A DNA stretch of 7,644 bases from an uncultured Desulfovibrionaceae bacterium (GTDB lineage Bacteria; Desulfobacterota; Desulfovibrionia; Desulfovibrionales; Desulfovibrionaceae): the NCBI GenBank assembly GCA_949427775.1, contig CASQEL010000089.1, positions 1-7,644 on the forward strand, read 5' to 3'. Numbering within the stretch: the stretch's first letter is position 1; every line of letters begins with the position of its first letter. The notes beneath the pieces are model-generated. The model saw only the letters and a program-made list of their open reading frames with translations, ran no database searches and was not told the origin of the DNA. Position numbers and translations under genes: made by a program. Positions 1-6,302 of the stretch are shown one piece after another.

Positions 1-134
1 AAATCTCCGGCATGACAGTGAATCGCCGCTCTCCGGACGTGATGTGGATGGAACGCGGCGGAGAATCGGCCGTCTTCCGGCCCGTCACCTTCGGTTGCCT
101 CGCTCCGGACCTTCAGGTATACTTCTCCCCCTGA
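1..134 (+). CDS. C-terminal end of an unidentified upstream gene (partial)
   Basis: Reading from base 3, the frame is open for 43 codons and ends at TGA 132-134. The start lies outside the window. The peptide begins ISGMTVNRRSPDVMWMERGG and ends APDLQVYFSP. Most codons end in G or C, as in the confirmed genes here, and the stop falls 30 bp before recA, as expected for a genuine gene end. The tail is mixed polar and aromatic, with no transmembrane segment and no motif I recognise, so I assign no function. A second frame (from base 2) is also open across this stretch, but it runs on into recA out of frame and reads as an Arg/Pro-rich shadow. The recA promoter candidate overlaps the last codons. 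That this is coding is inferred from frame and codon use only. Confidence 0.5.
   Translation, partial: ISGMTVNRRSPDVMWMERGGESAVFRPVTFGCLAPDLQVYFSP
95..123 (+). promoter_or_regulatory. Candidate sigma70-type promoter for recA
   Basis: A -35-like TTGCCT (95-100) and a -10-like TATACT (118-123) are separated by exactly 17 bp. The -10 matches TATAAT at five of six positions and the -35 matches TTGACA at four of six. Transcription would start near 129-131, giving a leader of about 35 nt that contains the recA ribosome binding site. The promoter lies inside the end of the upstream reading frame, which suggests recA is transcribed at least partly independently of that gene. I see no LexA-type operator (neither CTGT-N8-ACAG nor GAAC-N4-GTTC) around it, so SOS control cannot be claimed from sequence. 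Confidence 0.55.
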
Positions 135-164
135 AAAAATTCCCCCTCTCTATGGAGACGCCGC

Positions 165-1286
165 ATGGCCAAAAAACCCCAGTTGACCCCCGAAGAAGCC
201 CGCGCTGAAGCCCTCAGCACCGCACTGACCACCATCGAACGCAAATACGGCAAGGGTGCGGTCATGAAGCTTTCCGACGATGCGCACGTCAATGTGCCTG
301 TTATCCCCACCGGCTCCATCGGCCTGGATCTGGCCCTGGGCGTGGGCGGCATCCCGCGCGGCCGCGTGACGGAAATTTTCGGCCCGGAATCCTCGGGCAA
401 AACCACCCTGACCCTGCATATCGTGGCGGAATGCCAGAAACTGGGCGGCACCTGCGCCTTTGTGGATGCCGAACACGCCCTGGACGTCACCTACGCCCGC
501 CGCCTGGGCGTCAATACGGACGATCTGCTCATTTCCCAGCCCGATTACGGCGAACAGGCCCTGGATATCGCCGACATGCTGGTGCGCTCCGGCGCGGTGG
601 ACCTGGTAGTCATCGACTCCGTGGCGGCGCTCATTCCCCAGGCCGAACTGGAAGGCAACATGGGCGAATCCCAGGTGGGCGGTCACGCCCGTCTCATGTC
701 CCACGCTCTGCGCAAACTCACCGGCACCATCCACAAATCCCGCACGTCGGTCATCTTCATCAACCAGATCCGCATGAAGATCGGCGTGACCGGATACGGC
801 AGCCCGGAAACCACCACCGGCGGCAACGCGCTCAAATTTTATTCCTCCGTGCGTTTGGACATCCGCCGCGTGCAGACGCTCAAGGACAAGGAAGAGGCCT
901 TCGGCTCGCGTACCCGCGTCAAGGTCGTCAAGAACAAGGTGGCTCCGCCCTTCCGCAGCGCCGTTTTCGACATCTTGTACGGACAGGGCATTTCCCGTTC
1001 CGGCGAACTGCTGGATATCGGCATCGAAGCCAAGATTGTGGAACAGAGCGGTTCCTGGTTCGCCTTCGGTTCCGAAAAACTCGGCCAGGGCCGGGAAAAA
1101 GTCCGCGCCCTGCTGGACGAGAACGACGCGCTGCGCCACGCCATCGAAGCCAAAGTCGTGGAGCATCTCGGCATGCATCCCAAAGAGTTCGTGCCCACGG
1201 CCGAAGATCTGGACGAGGGGGAACCGCTGGACGACGCGCTGCCTCCCGTGTCCACGCCGGAAGATGACGAGGGTCAGCCCTCATGA
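165..1286 (+). CDS. recA: RecA recombinase
   Basis: RecA is a DNA-dependent ATPase that forms filaments on single-stranded DNA, drives homologous pairing and strand exchange, and activates LexA self-cleavage. The 373-residue product has the full family layout. The N-terminal polymerisation helix (about 5-35) is followed by Walker A GPESSGKT at 73-80, the catalytic Glu103 in VDAEHALD, and Walker B LVVIDS ending at Ser152. DNA-binding loop L1 lies around 164-171, and loop L2 follows the sensor Gln201 in FINQIRMKIG. The acidic C-terminal tail (about 346-371) is normal for the family. The ATG has GGAGA at 154-158, six bases away, and the N-terminus matches the usual RecA start. Compared with E. 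coli RecA, L2 is one residue longer (VTGYGSPE) and L1 reads GESQVGGHAR. Both look lineage-specific and not disabling. The stop codon overlaps a short ATG frame, and alaS follows without recX. Confidence 0.98.
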   Translation: MAKKPQLTPEEARAEALSTALTTIERKYGKGAVMKLSDDAHVNVPVIPTGSIGLDLALGVGGIPRGRVTEIFGPESSGKTTLTLHIVAECQKLGGTCAFVDAEHALDVTYARRLGVNTDDLLISQPDYGEQALDIADMLVRSGAVDLVVIDSVAALIPQAELEGNMGESQVGGHARLMSHALRKLTGTIHKSRTSVIFINQIRMKIGVTGYGSPETTTGGNALKFYSSVRLDIRRVQTLKDKEEAFGSRTRVKVVKNKVAPPFRSAVFDILYGQGISRSGELLDIGIEAKIVEQSGSWFAFGSEKLGQGREKVRALLDENDALRHAIEAKVVEHLGMHPKEFVPTAEDLDEGEPLDDALPPVSTPEDDEGQPS

Positions 1287-1344
1287 AAATGCCGTCCGCG
1301 AGACGCCGCATGATTTCGACCGGATCGGTTTCCCGCAGCCGCCA

Positions 1345-1369
1345 GAGCAATTTCCGTATGTAATTGCTC
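1345..1369. repeat. Perfect 8-bp inverted repeat in the recA-alaS gap
   Basis: GAGCAATT (1345-1352) and AATTGCTC (1362-1369) are perfect reverse complements around a 9-nt spacer. The RNA could form a stem-loop about 28 nt before the alaS start and 18 nt before its Shine-Dalgarno sequence. No run of U follows the 3' arm, so it is not a canonical intrinsic terminator. It could be an mRNA processing or stabilising hairpin, a binding site for a dimeric regulator, or chance. AlaS of E. coli is known to repress its own gene by binding a palindrome near the transcription start, but nothing here shows that this site works in that way. Confidence 0.45.
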
Positions 1370-1387
1370 CAACCATCCAGCCCGCAC

Positions 1388-1394
1388 GGAGGAG
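1388..1394 (+). promoter_or_regulatory. Strong Shine-Dalgarno sequence fixing the alaS GTG start
   Basis: GGAGGAG ends three bases before GTG 1398. It is close to the full anti-Shine-Dalgarno complement and has no competing ATG nearby in the alaS frame. Together with the typical AlaS N-terminus (MLTAKEIRRRFLEYF) it supports translation from GTG at 1398. Confidence 0.8.
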
Positions 1395-1397
1395 CCT

Positions 1398-4082
1398 GTG
1401 CTGACCGCCAAAGAAATACGCCGCCGCTTTCTCGAATATTTTCATGCTCACGGGCACGAAATCGTCCGTTCTTCACCCCTGATTCCCCGCGATGACCCCA
1501 GTCTGCTGTTCGCCAACGCGGGCATGGTACAGTTCAAGAAAATTTTTCAGGGAGAGGAACAACGCGCCTACACCCGCGCCACCACTTCCCAGAAATGCCT
1601 GCGGGTTTCCGGCAAGCACAACGACCTGGAAAATGTGGGCCGTACCGCGCGCCACCACACGTTTTTTGAAATGCTGGGCAACTTCTCCTTCGGCGACTAT
1701 TTCAAGGAAGACGCTATTCGTTTCGCCTGGAATTTCGTCACCGGCGAGTTGGGTTTGCCCAGGGAAAAGTTGTACGTCACCATCTACAAAGACGACGACG
1801 AAGCGCATGATCTGTGGGTGAAGGTGACCGGGATCGATCCCTCGCGCATCTCCCGCCTGGGAGAAAAGGACAACTTCTGGACCATGGGCGACACGGGCCC
1901 CTGCGGTCCCTGCTCCGAAATTCATTACGATCAGGGCGCGGACATGGCCTGCGGCCCTGACTGCGGCATCGGCAAGTGCGACTGCGACCGTTTTCTGGAG
2001 ATCTGGAATCTGGTCTTCATGCAATACAACCAGCCCGCCGACGGCCCCCGGCAACCTCTGCCCCGTCCCTCCATCGACACAGGCATGGGCCTGGAACGCA
2101 TCGCGGCCATCTGTCAGGGCAAGCGTTCCAACTTTGACTGCGATCTGTTTCAGGAAATCATTCAGTACGCCGCCTCGCTGGCGGGCGTGCGCTACAGTTT
2201 CAGCGCGCCCGACACCAACGACGTGGACACCGCCCTGCGGGTCATCGCCGACCACAGCCGGGCCGCGGCCTTTCTGGTGGCCGACGGCGTGCTGCCCTCC
2301 AACGAGGGCCGGGGCTACGTGCTGCGGCGGCTTATCCGTCGCGCGCTGCGTTTCGGCACGCTGATGGGCATGCGTGAACCCTTCCTGCACAAAACGGCCC
2401 GCAAGGTCGTGGACACCATGGGAGAGGATTTTCCCGAACTGCGGGAGAGCGCCGACTTCATCGTCCGGGCCGTGCGGGAGGAGGAGGAACGCTTCAGCCA
2501 GACCCTGGAAAAAGGTCTGGCCCTGCTGGAGGACGAACTGACGGCGCTGGAACGGAGCGACCGGCGGATGGTGCCCGGCGCGGTCTGCTTCAAGCTCTAT
2601 GATACCTATGGATTCCCGTTGGACATCGTCAACGACGTGGCTGAAAAGCGCGGCTTCTCCGTGGACGAGGAAGGCTTCAACACCCATATGCAGGAACAGA
2701 AAGCCCGCGCCCGCGCCGCGCGGAAAAACTCCGGCCTGTTGGGCGGCGACGGCAAGGAGCCCGCGACAGTGTTCGCCCCGCTGCATGAGGAAGGGCTGCG
2801 CGCGGCCTTTACCGGCTATACCTCGCTGACCGGCGAATCCCGCATTGTCGCCCTGCTGGACGAGGACGGCGTGTCCGCGGACCATCTGGACGCGGGCGCG
2901 GCGGGCTATCTGGTGACGGGGCGCACGCCGTTTTACGGCGAGTCCGGCGGCCAGTTGGGCGATCATGGGGTTCTCGCATCTCCCTCGGGGGCGGCCGACG
3001 TCACCGACACCCTCAAACCCTTCCCCGATCTGATCGTTCACCATGTCTCCGTCACGTCCGGCAGTCTGCTGGCGGATCAGGAAGTGACCCTGACCGTGTC
3101 CGAAAACGACCGTCTGGCCTCGGCCCGCAACCACACCTGCACCCACCTGCTGCACGCGGCCTTGCGCCGGGTGCTGGGCGAGCACGTCAAACAGGCGGGT
3201 TCTCTGGTGGGACCGGATCGCCTGCGTTTCGACTTCACCCATATCGCCGCCCTGACGCCCGAAGAGCTGGCCGCCGTGGAACGGGACGTCAACAGGGCCA
3301 TTCTGGCCGATCTGCCCGTGCATACGGCGGAAATGGGGCATGACGAGGCCGTGGCCGGGGGCGCCATGGCCCTCTTCGGCGAAAAATACGGCGACCGCGT
3401 GCGCGTGGTCACCGTGGGCCGCGACGACTGCCGCGAATCCGTGGAACTCTGCGGCGGCACCCATCTTTCCTCCACGGGACAGGCCGGATGTTTTCTCATT
3501 CTGGCCGAATCCGGCGTGGCCGCCGGAACCCGGCGTATCGAAGCCGCCACCGGCTGGAACAGTCTGGCCCTGATCAATGCGCAGCGCCGCGAGCTGGCGC
3601 ACGTCGGCGGCCTGCTCAAGGCCAAACCCGGCGAGCTGGCCGGACGCGTGGAAGCCCTTCAGGCCGATGTCAAAAAATTGCGCAAGGACGTGGAGAAATC
3701 CGCTGAAAAGGCCGCGTCGAACACAGGGCGCGATCTTGTGTCCCGGATCACAGACATCAACGGCATAAAGGTGTTGACTGCTCCTGTAGGTTCCGTGCCC
3801 GTCAAAGCGTTGCGCGACCTGATGGACGACGTGCGCTCCAAACTGCCCTCCGGCATCGCCTGCCTGGCGGCGGCCGACGCGGAAGGCGGCAAGGTCAGCC
3901 TCATTCTGTATGTTTCCAGGGATCTGCACGACAGATTCACGGCTCCCGCGCTGATCAGGGAGGTGGCCGCTCCCGTGGGCGGTTCCGGCGGCGGGCGGCC
4001 TGATCTGGCCCAGGCGGGCGGCACAAGGCCGGAAGGCGTCGACGAGGCCTTTGCCGTGCTGCGACGGATAGTGGAAAAGTAA
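1398..4082 (+). CDS. alaS: Alanine--tRNA ligase
   Basis: This cytoplasmic class II synthetase charges tRNA-Ala with alanine and hydrolyses mischarged Ser- and Gly-tRNA-Ala. The 894-residue length is usual for full-length bacterial AlaS. The catalytic domain comes first, with the motif 2 region RHHTFFEMLGNFSFGDYF (85-102), GPCGPCSEIHYD (167-178) and motif 3 GMGLERI (229-235). It carries a Cys-rich insert with Cys185, 189, 194 and 196 just before FLEIWNLVFMQY. The tRNA-recognition region follows. The editing domain has the metal ligands HTCTH (579-583) and CGGTH (685-689). A charged helical linker (about 745-775) leads to the C-Ala/DHHA1 domain with the glycine-rich GGSGGGRPDLAQAGG (861-875). 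All key residues are present, with no frameshift. The start is GTG with a strong ribosome binding site. recA-alaS adjacency is common in bacteria. No terminator is visible after the stop. Confidence 0.98.
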   Translation: MLTAKEIRRRFLEYFHAHGHEIVRSSPLIPRDDPSLLFANAGMVQFKKIFQGEEQRAYTRATTSQKCLRVSGKHNDLENVGRTARHHTFFEMLGNFSFGDYFKEDAIRFAWNFVTGELGLPREKLYVTIYKDDDEAHDLWVKVTGIDPSRISRLGEKDNFWTMGDTGPCGPCSEIHYDQGADMACGPDCGIGKCDCDRFLEIWNLVFMQYNQPADGPRQPLPRPSIDTGMGLERIAAICQGKRSNFDCDLFQEIIQYAASLAGVRYSFSAPDTNDVDTALRVIADHSRAAAFLVADGVLPSNEGRGYVLRRLIRRALRFGTLMGMREPFLHKTARKVVDTMGEDFPELRESADFIVRAVREEEERFSQTLEKGLALLEDELTALERSDRRMVPGAVCFKLYDTYGFPLDIVNDVAEKRGFSVDEEGFNTHMQEQKARARAARKNSGLLGGDGKEPATVFAPLHEEGLRAAFTGYTSLTGESRIVALLDEDGVSADHLDAGAAGYLVTGRTPFYGESGGQLGDHGVLASPSGAADVTDTLKPFPDLIVHHVSVTSGSLLADQEVTLTVSENDRLASARNHTCTHLLHAALRRVLGEHVKQAGSLVGPDRLRFDFTHIAALTPEELAAVERDVNRAILADLPVHTAEMGHDEAVAGGAMALFGEKYGDRVRVVTVGRDDCRESVELCGGTHLSSTGQAGCFLILAESGVAAGTRRIEAATGWNSLALINAQRRELAHVGGLLKAKPGELAGRVEALQADVKKLRKDVEKSAEKAASNTGRDLVSRITDINGIKVLTAPVGSVPVKALRDLMDDVRSKLPSGIACLAAADAEGGKVSLILYVSRDLHDRFTAPALIREVAAPVGGSGGGRPDLAQAGGTRPEGVDEAFAVLRRIVEK

Positions 4083-4091
4083 CTTTTATGC

Positions 4092-4110
4092 GCGATCCGA
4101 TCGGGATCGC
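4092..4110. repeat. 7-bp inverted repeat upstream of ahbC
   Basis: GCGATCC (4092-4098) and GGATCGC (4104-4110) are perfect reverse complements around GATCG. The resulting GC-rich hairpin ends only three bases before the ahbC Shine-Dalgarno GGAG (4114-4117). No U-tract follows, so it is not a standard terminator. Possible roles are an operator at the head of the heme operon, an RNA hairpin affecting ahbC translation, or an mRNA 3'-end stabiliser for alaS. It does not match the TTGTGA-TCACAA type of CRP/FNR-family sites. Its function is unknown. Confidence 0.45.
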
Positions 4111-4125
4111 AGCGGAGTATGACGC

Positions 4126-5307
4126 ATGATCGGTATTTCCAAGCTGTACTGCGGCCAGGTGGAGCCTTCGGACGCCCTGCGTTACGGTCGCCGGTCGGGC
4201 AAACTGCCCTCGCACCTGCTGCAATTTTCCGCCGATAAAAAGCCGGTGGTGGTCTGGAACATGACCCGCCGCTGCAACCTCAAGTGCGTGCACTGTTACG
4301 CGCAGGCTCTGGACGAACACGGTCGGGACGACATTTCCACCGAGCAGGCCAAAACCATGATCGACGATCTGGCCGCCTACGGCGCGCCGGTGATGCTTTT
4401 TTCCGGCGGCGAACCGCTGGTCCGGCAGGATCTGACGGAACTGGCCAAGCACGCCACGCTCAAGGGCATGCGGGCCGTCATCTCCACCAACGGCACACTG
4501 ATCACCAAGGAAAAGGCCCGCGAACTCAAGGAAGTGGGCCTGTCCTACGTGGGCATTTCCCTGGACGGGCTGGAGTCCGTGCACGATCACTTCCGCGGCG
4601 TGCCCGGCGCGTTCCGCAAGGCTCTTCAAGGTATTGAGAACTGCCAGGCCGAAGGTCTCAAGGTAGGGCTGCGCTTCACCATCAACAAGCGCAACGCGGG
4701 CGAAGTGCCCGGCATTTTCGGGCTGCTGCGCGATCTGGAAGTGCCGCGCGCCTGCTTCTACCATCTGGTCTATTCCGGTCGTGGCTCCGAACTGATCAAG
4801 GAAGACCTGGATCACGCCGAAACCCGCGCCCTGCTGGATCTGATCATGGACGAAACCCGCGCCTGTTTCGACGCGGGCAAGCCCAAGGAAATCCTCACCG
4901 TGGACAATCATGCGGACGGCCCATACGTCTGGATGCGCATGAAGAAAGAAGATCCCCGGCGTGCCGAGGAAATCTTTGAACTGCTCCAGTTCAACGAAGG
5001 CAACAGCACCGGACGCGGCATCGGCTGCATTTCCTGGGACGGCAAGGTCCACGCCGACCAGTTCTGGCGGCAACACACGTTCGGCAATGTGCTGGAGCGT
5101 CCCTTCTCCCGGATTTGGGACGATCCGAACATCGAACTGCTGCACATGCTCAAGGACAAGAAACCCCACGTCAAGGGACGTTGCGCCACCTGCCGCTTCC
5201 TCAATATCTGCGGCGGCAACTTCCGCGCCCGCGCCGAAGCCTTTTACGGCGACATCTGGGCGCAGGATCCGGCCTGTTACCTGACGGACGAAGAAATCAG
5301 CAAATAG
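4126..5307 (+). CDS. ahbC: AhbC, 12,18-didecarboxysiroheme deacetylase (radical SAM)
   Basis: AhbC catalyses the third step of the siroheme-dependent heme pathway: removal of the two acetate side chains of 12,18-didecarboxysiroheme to give Fe-coproporphyrin III. The 393-residue protein is related to NirJ of heme d1 synthesis. It carries the radical SAM cluster motif CNLKCVHC (Cys50, 54, 57), the SAM-binding GGEP (94-97) and a conserved FYHLVYSGRG stretch (211-220). The C-terminal region has Cys301, 353, 356, 362 and 384 in the pattern CATCRFLNICGGNFRARAE, which probably binds an auxiliary Fe-S cluster. ICGGN, in place of the CGGCR of AhbD, together with the N-terminus MIGISKLYCG, is what I recognise as the AhbC subgroup. 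The ATG has GGAG eight bases upstream. hemB begins 8 bp after the stop. The enzyme is cytoplasmic and oxygen-sensitive, which fits an anaerobe. A related NirJ-like role is the main alternative, made unlikely by the neighbours. Confidence 0.94.
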   Translation: MIGISKLYCGQVEPSDALRYGRRSGKLPSHLLQFSADKKPVVVWNMTRRCNLKCVHCYAQALDEHGRDDISTEQAKTMIDDLAAYGAPVMLFSGGEPLVRQDLTELAKHATLKGMRAVISTNGTLITKEKARELKEVGLSYVGISLDGLESVHDHFRGVPGAFRKALQGIENCQAEGLKVGLRFTINKRNAGEVPGIFGLLRDLEVPRACFYHLVYSGRGSELIKEDLDHAETRALLDLIMDETRACFDAGKPKEILTVDNHADGPYVWMRMKKEDPRRAEEIFELLQFNEGNSTGRGIGCISWDGKVHADQFWRQHTFGNVLERPFSRIWDDPNIELLHMLKDKKPHVKGRCATCRFLNICGGNFRARAEAFYGDIWAQDPACYLTDEEISK

Positions 5308-5315
5308 AGGTTGTC

Positions 5316-6302
5316 ATGGATACATTCTACAGAGGCAGACGCCTGCGCCGCACGCCCGAGCTGCGCGCGCTGGTCCGGGAAACGGCCCCCCTGAGCGCGG
5401 CCGATCTGATCATGCCCTATTTCGTCATTGAAACGGAGGACACGCATTTCCGCAAGGAAATCGGCGCCATGCCCGGTCAATATCAGCTTTCCCCGGCTGA
5501 ACTGGAAAAACAGGTCGGGGCCGCCGTGGACACGGGGCTGGCGGCCGTGATTCTGTTCGGGCTGCCCGCCCGCAAGGATCCTCAGGCCAGTGAAGCCTAC
5601 AACCCCGAAGGCATTGTGCAGAAGGCCGTGCGTCTGCTGAAAGATCGCTGGCCGCATCTGCTGGTGATCACCGACGTCTGTCTGTGCGAGTACACGTCGC
5701 ACGGGCACTGCGGCGTGCTGACTCCGGATGGGGAAGTGCTCAACGATCCGACGCTGGATCTGCTGACCCGCACGGCCGTGAGCCATGTGGAAGCCGGAGC
5801 CGACATCGTGGCCCCCTCGGACATGATGGACGGGCGCATCGCCGCCCTGCGCGCCGGACTGGATCGGGCGGGATTCACCCAGACGCCCATCATGTCGTAT
5901 TCCGTCAAATACGCCTCGGCGTTCTACGGTCCCTTCCGCGAAGCGGCGGATTCGACTCCGCAGTGCGGCGACCGCAAGGCCTACCAGATGGACCCCGGCA
6001 ATGTCCGCGAAGGGCTGCGCGAAGCCGCGGCCGACCTGGAAGAAGGCGCGGATTTTCTCATGGTCAAGCCCGCCGGTCCCTATCAGGACGTCATCCGGCT
6101 GCTGGCGGACACCTTTGACGCGCCGTTGGCCGCCTATCAGGTCAGCGGCGAGTATGCCATGATCAAGGCCGCCGGACGCAACGGCTGGATCAACGAGGAA
6201 GCCGTGATCATGGAATCCCTGCTGGGCATCAAACGCGCGGGCGCGGGACAGATCATCAGCTATTTTACCGAAGAACTGCTCAAAAAAGGTCTGGTGAAGT
6301 AA
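5316..6302 (+). CDS. hemB: Delta-aminolevulinic acid dehydratase (porphobilinogen synthase)
   Basis: HemB condenses two molecules of 5-aminolevulinate into porphobilinogen, the first step shared by heme, siroheme and cobalamin synthesis. The 328-residue length is typical. The two Schiff-base lysines are present: Lys198 in SYSVKYASAFYGPFREA and Lys251 in FLMVKPAG. The segment DVCLCEYTSHGHCG (121-133) supplies Cys122, Cys124 and Cys132, the three ligands of the zinc-dependent HemB class, which separates it from the Asp-rich magnesium-only class. The frame is open upstream into ahbC. I chose ATG 5316 because RGRRLRRTPELRALVRET is the normal HemB start and AGAGG (5306-5310) sits five bases before it. 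The stop overlaps the ahbD start by one base (TAATG). Placing HemB among late Ahb genes links precursor supply with heme output. Confidence 0.97.
   Translation: MDTFYRGRRLRRTPELRALVRETAPLSAADLIMPYFVIETEDTHFRKEIGAMPGQYQLSPAELEKQVGAAVDTGLAAVILFGLPARKDPQASEAYNPEGIVQKAVRLLKDRWPHLLVITDVCLCEYTSHGHCGVLTPDGEVLNDPTLDLLTRTAVSHVEAGADIVAPSDMMDGRIAALRAGLDRAGFTQTPIMSYSVKYASAFYGPFREAADSTPQCGDRKAYQMDPGNVREGLREAAADLEEGADFLMVKPAGPYQDVIRLLADTFDAPLAAYQVSGEYAMIKAAGRNGWINEEAVIMESLLGIKRAGAGQIISYFTEELLKKGLVK

Noticed and set aside
1..164. LexA/SOS box upstream of recA
   Set aside because: I looked for the CTGT-N8-ACAG and GAAC-N4-GTTC types and found neither. A divergent motif cannot be judged from one sequence.
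1269..1282. GAGGG-TCAG-CCCTC hairpin over the recA stop codon, considered as a terminator
   Set aside because: The stem is only 5 bp, it overlaps coding sequence and no U-tract follows.
928..1476. Antisense frame crossing the recA-alaS gap, with a plausible-looking stretch WRLRETDPVEIMRRLADGIF
   Set aside because: The stretch within the gap reads like protein, but most of the frame is opposite recA and alaS, it has no clear ribosome binding site, and it matches no family I know.
1473..3929. Antisense open frame of 818 codons inside alaS
   Set aside because: It is a shadow. G/C-ending codons of a GC-rich + strand gene leave few stops on the complementary strand, the product has no recognisable domain, and alaS itself is unmistakable.
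4075..4087. AAAAGT-A-ACTTTT palindrome at the alaS stop, considered as terminator or operator
   Set aside because: The one-base centre cannot form a hairpin loop, and half of it lies in alaS codons and the stop. Chance is sufficient.
3955..5169. Antisense open frame of 404 codons over the alaS end and ahbC
   Set aside because: Same shadow effect. It crosses a real intergenic gap, lies wholly opposite confirmed genes and resembles no family.
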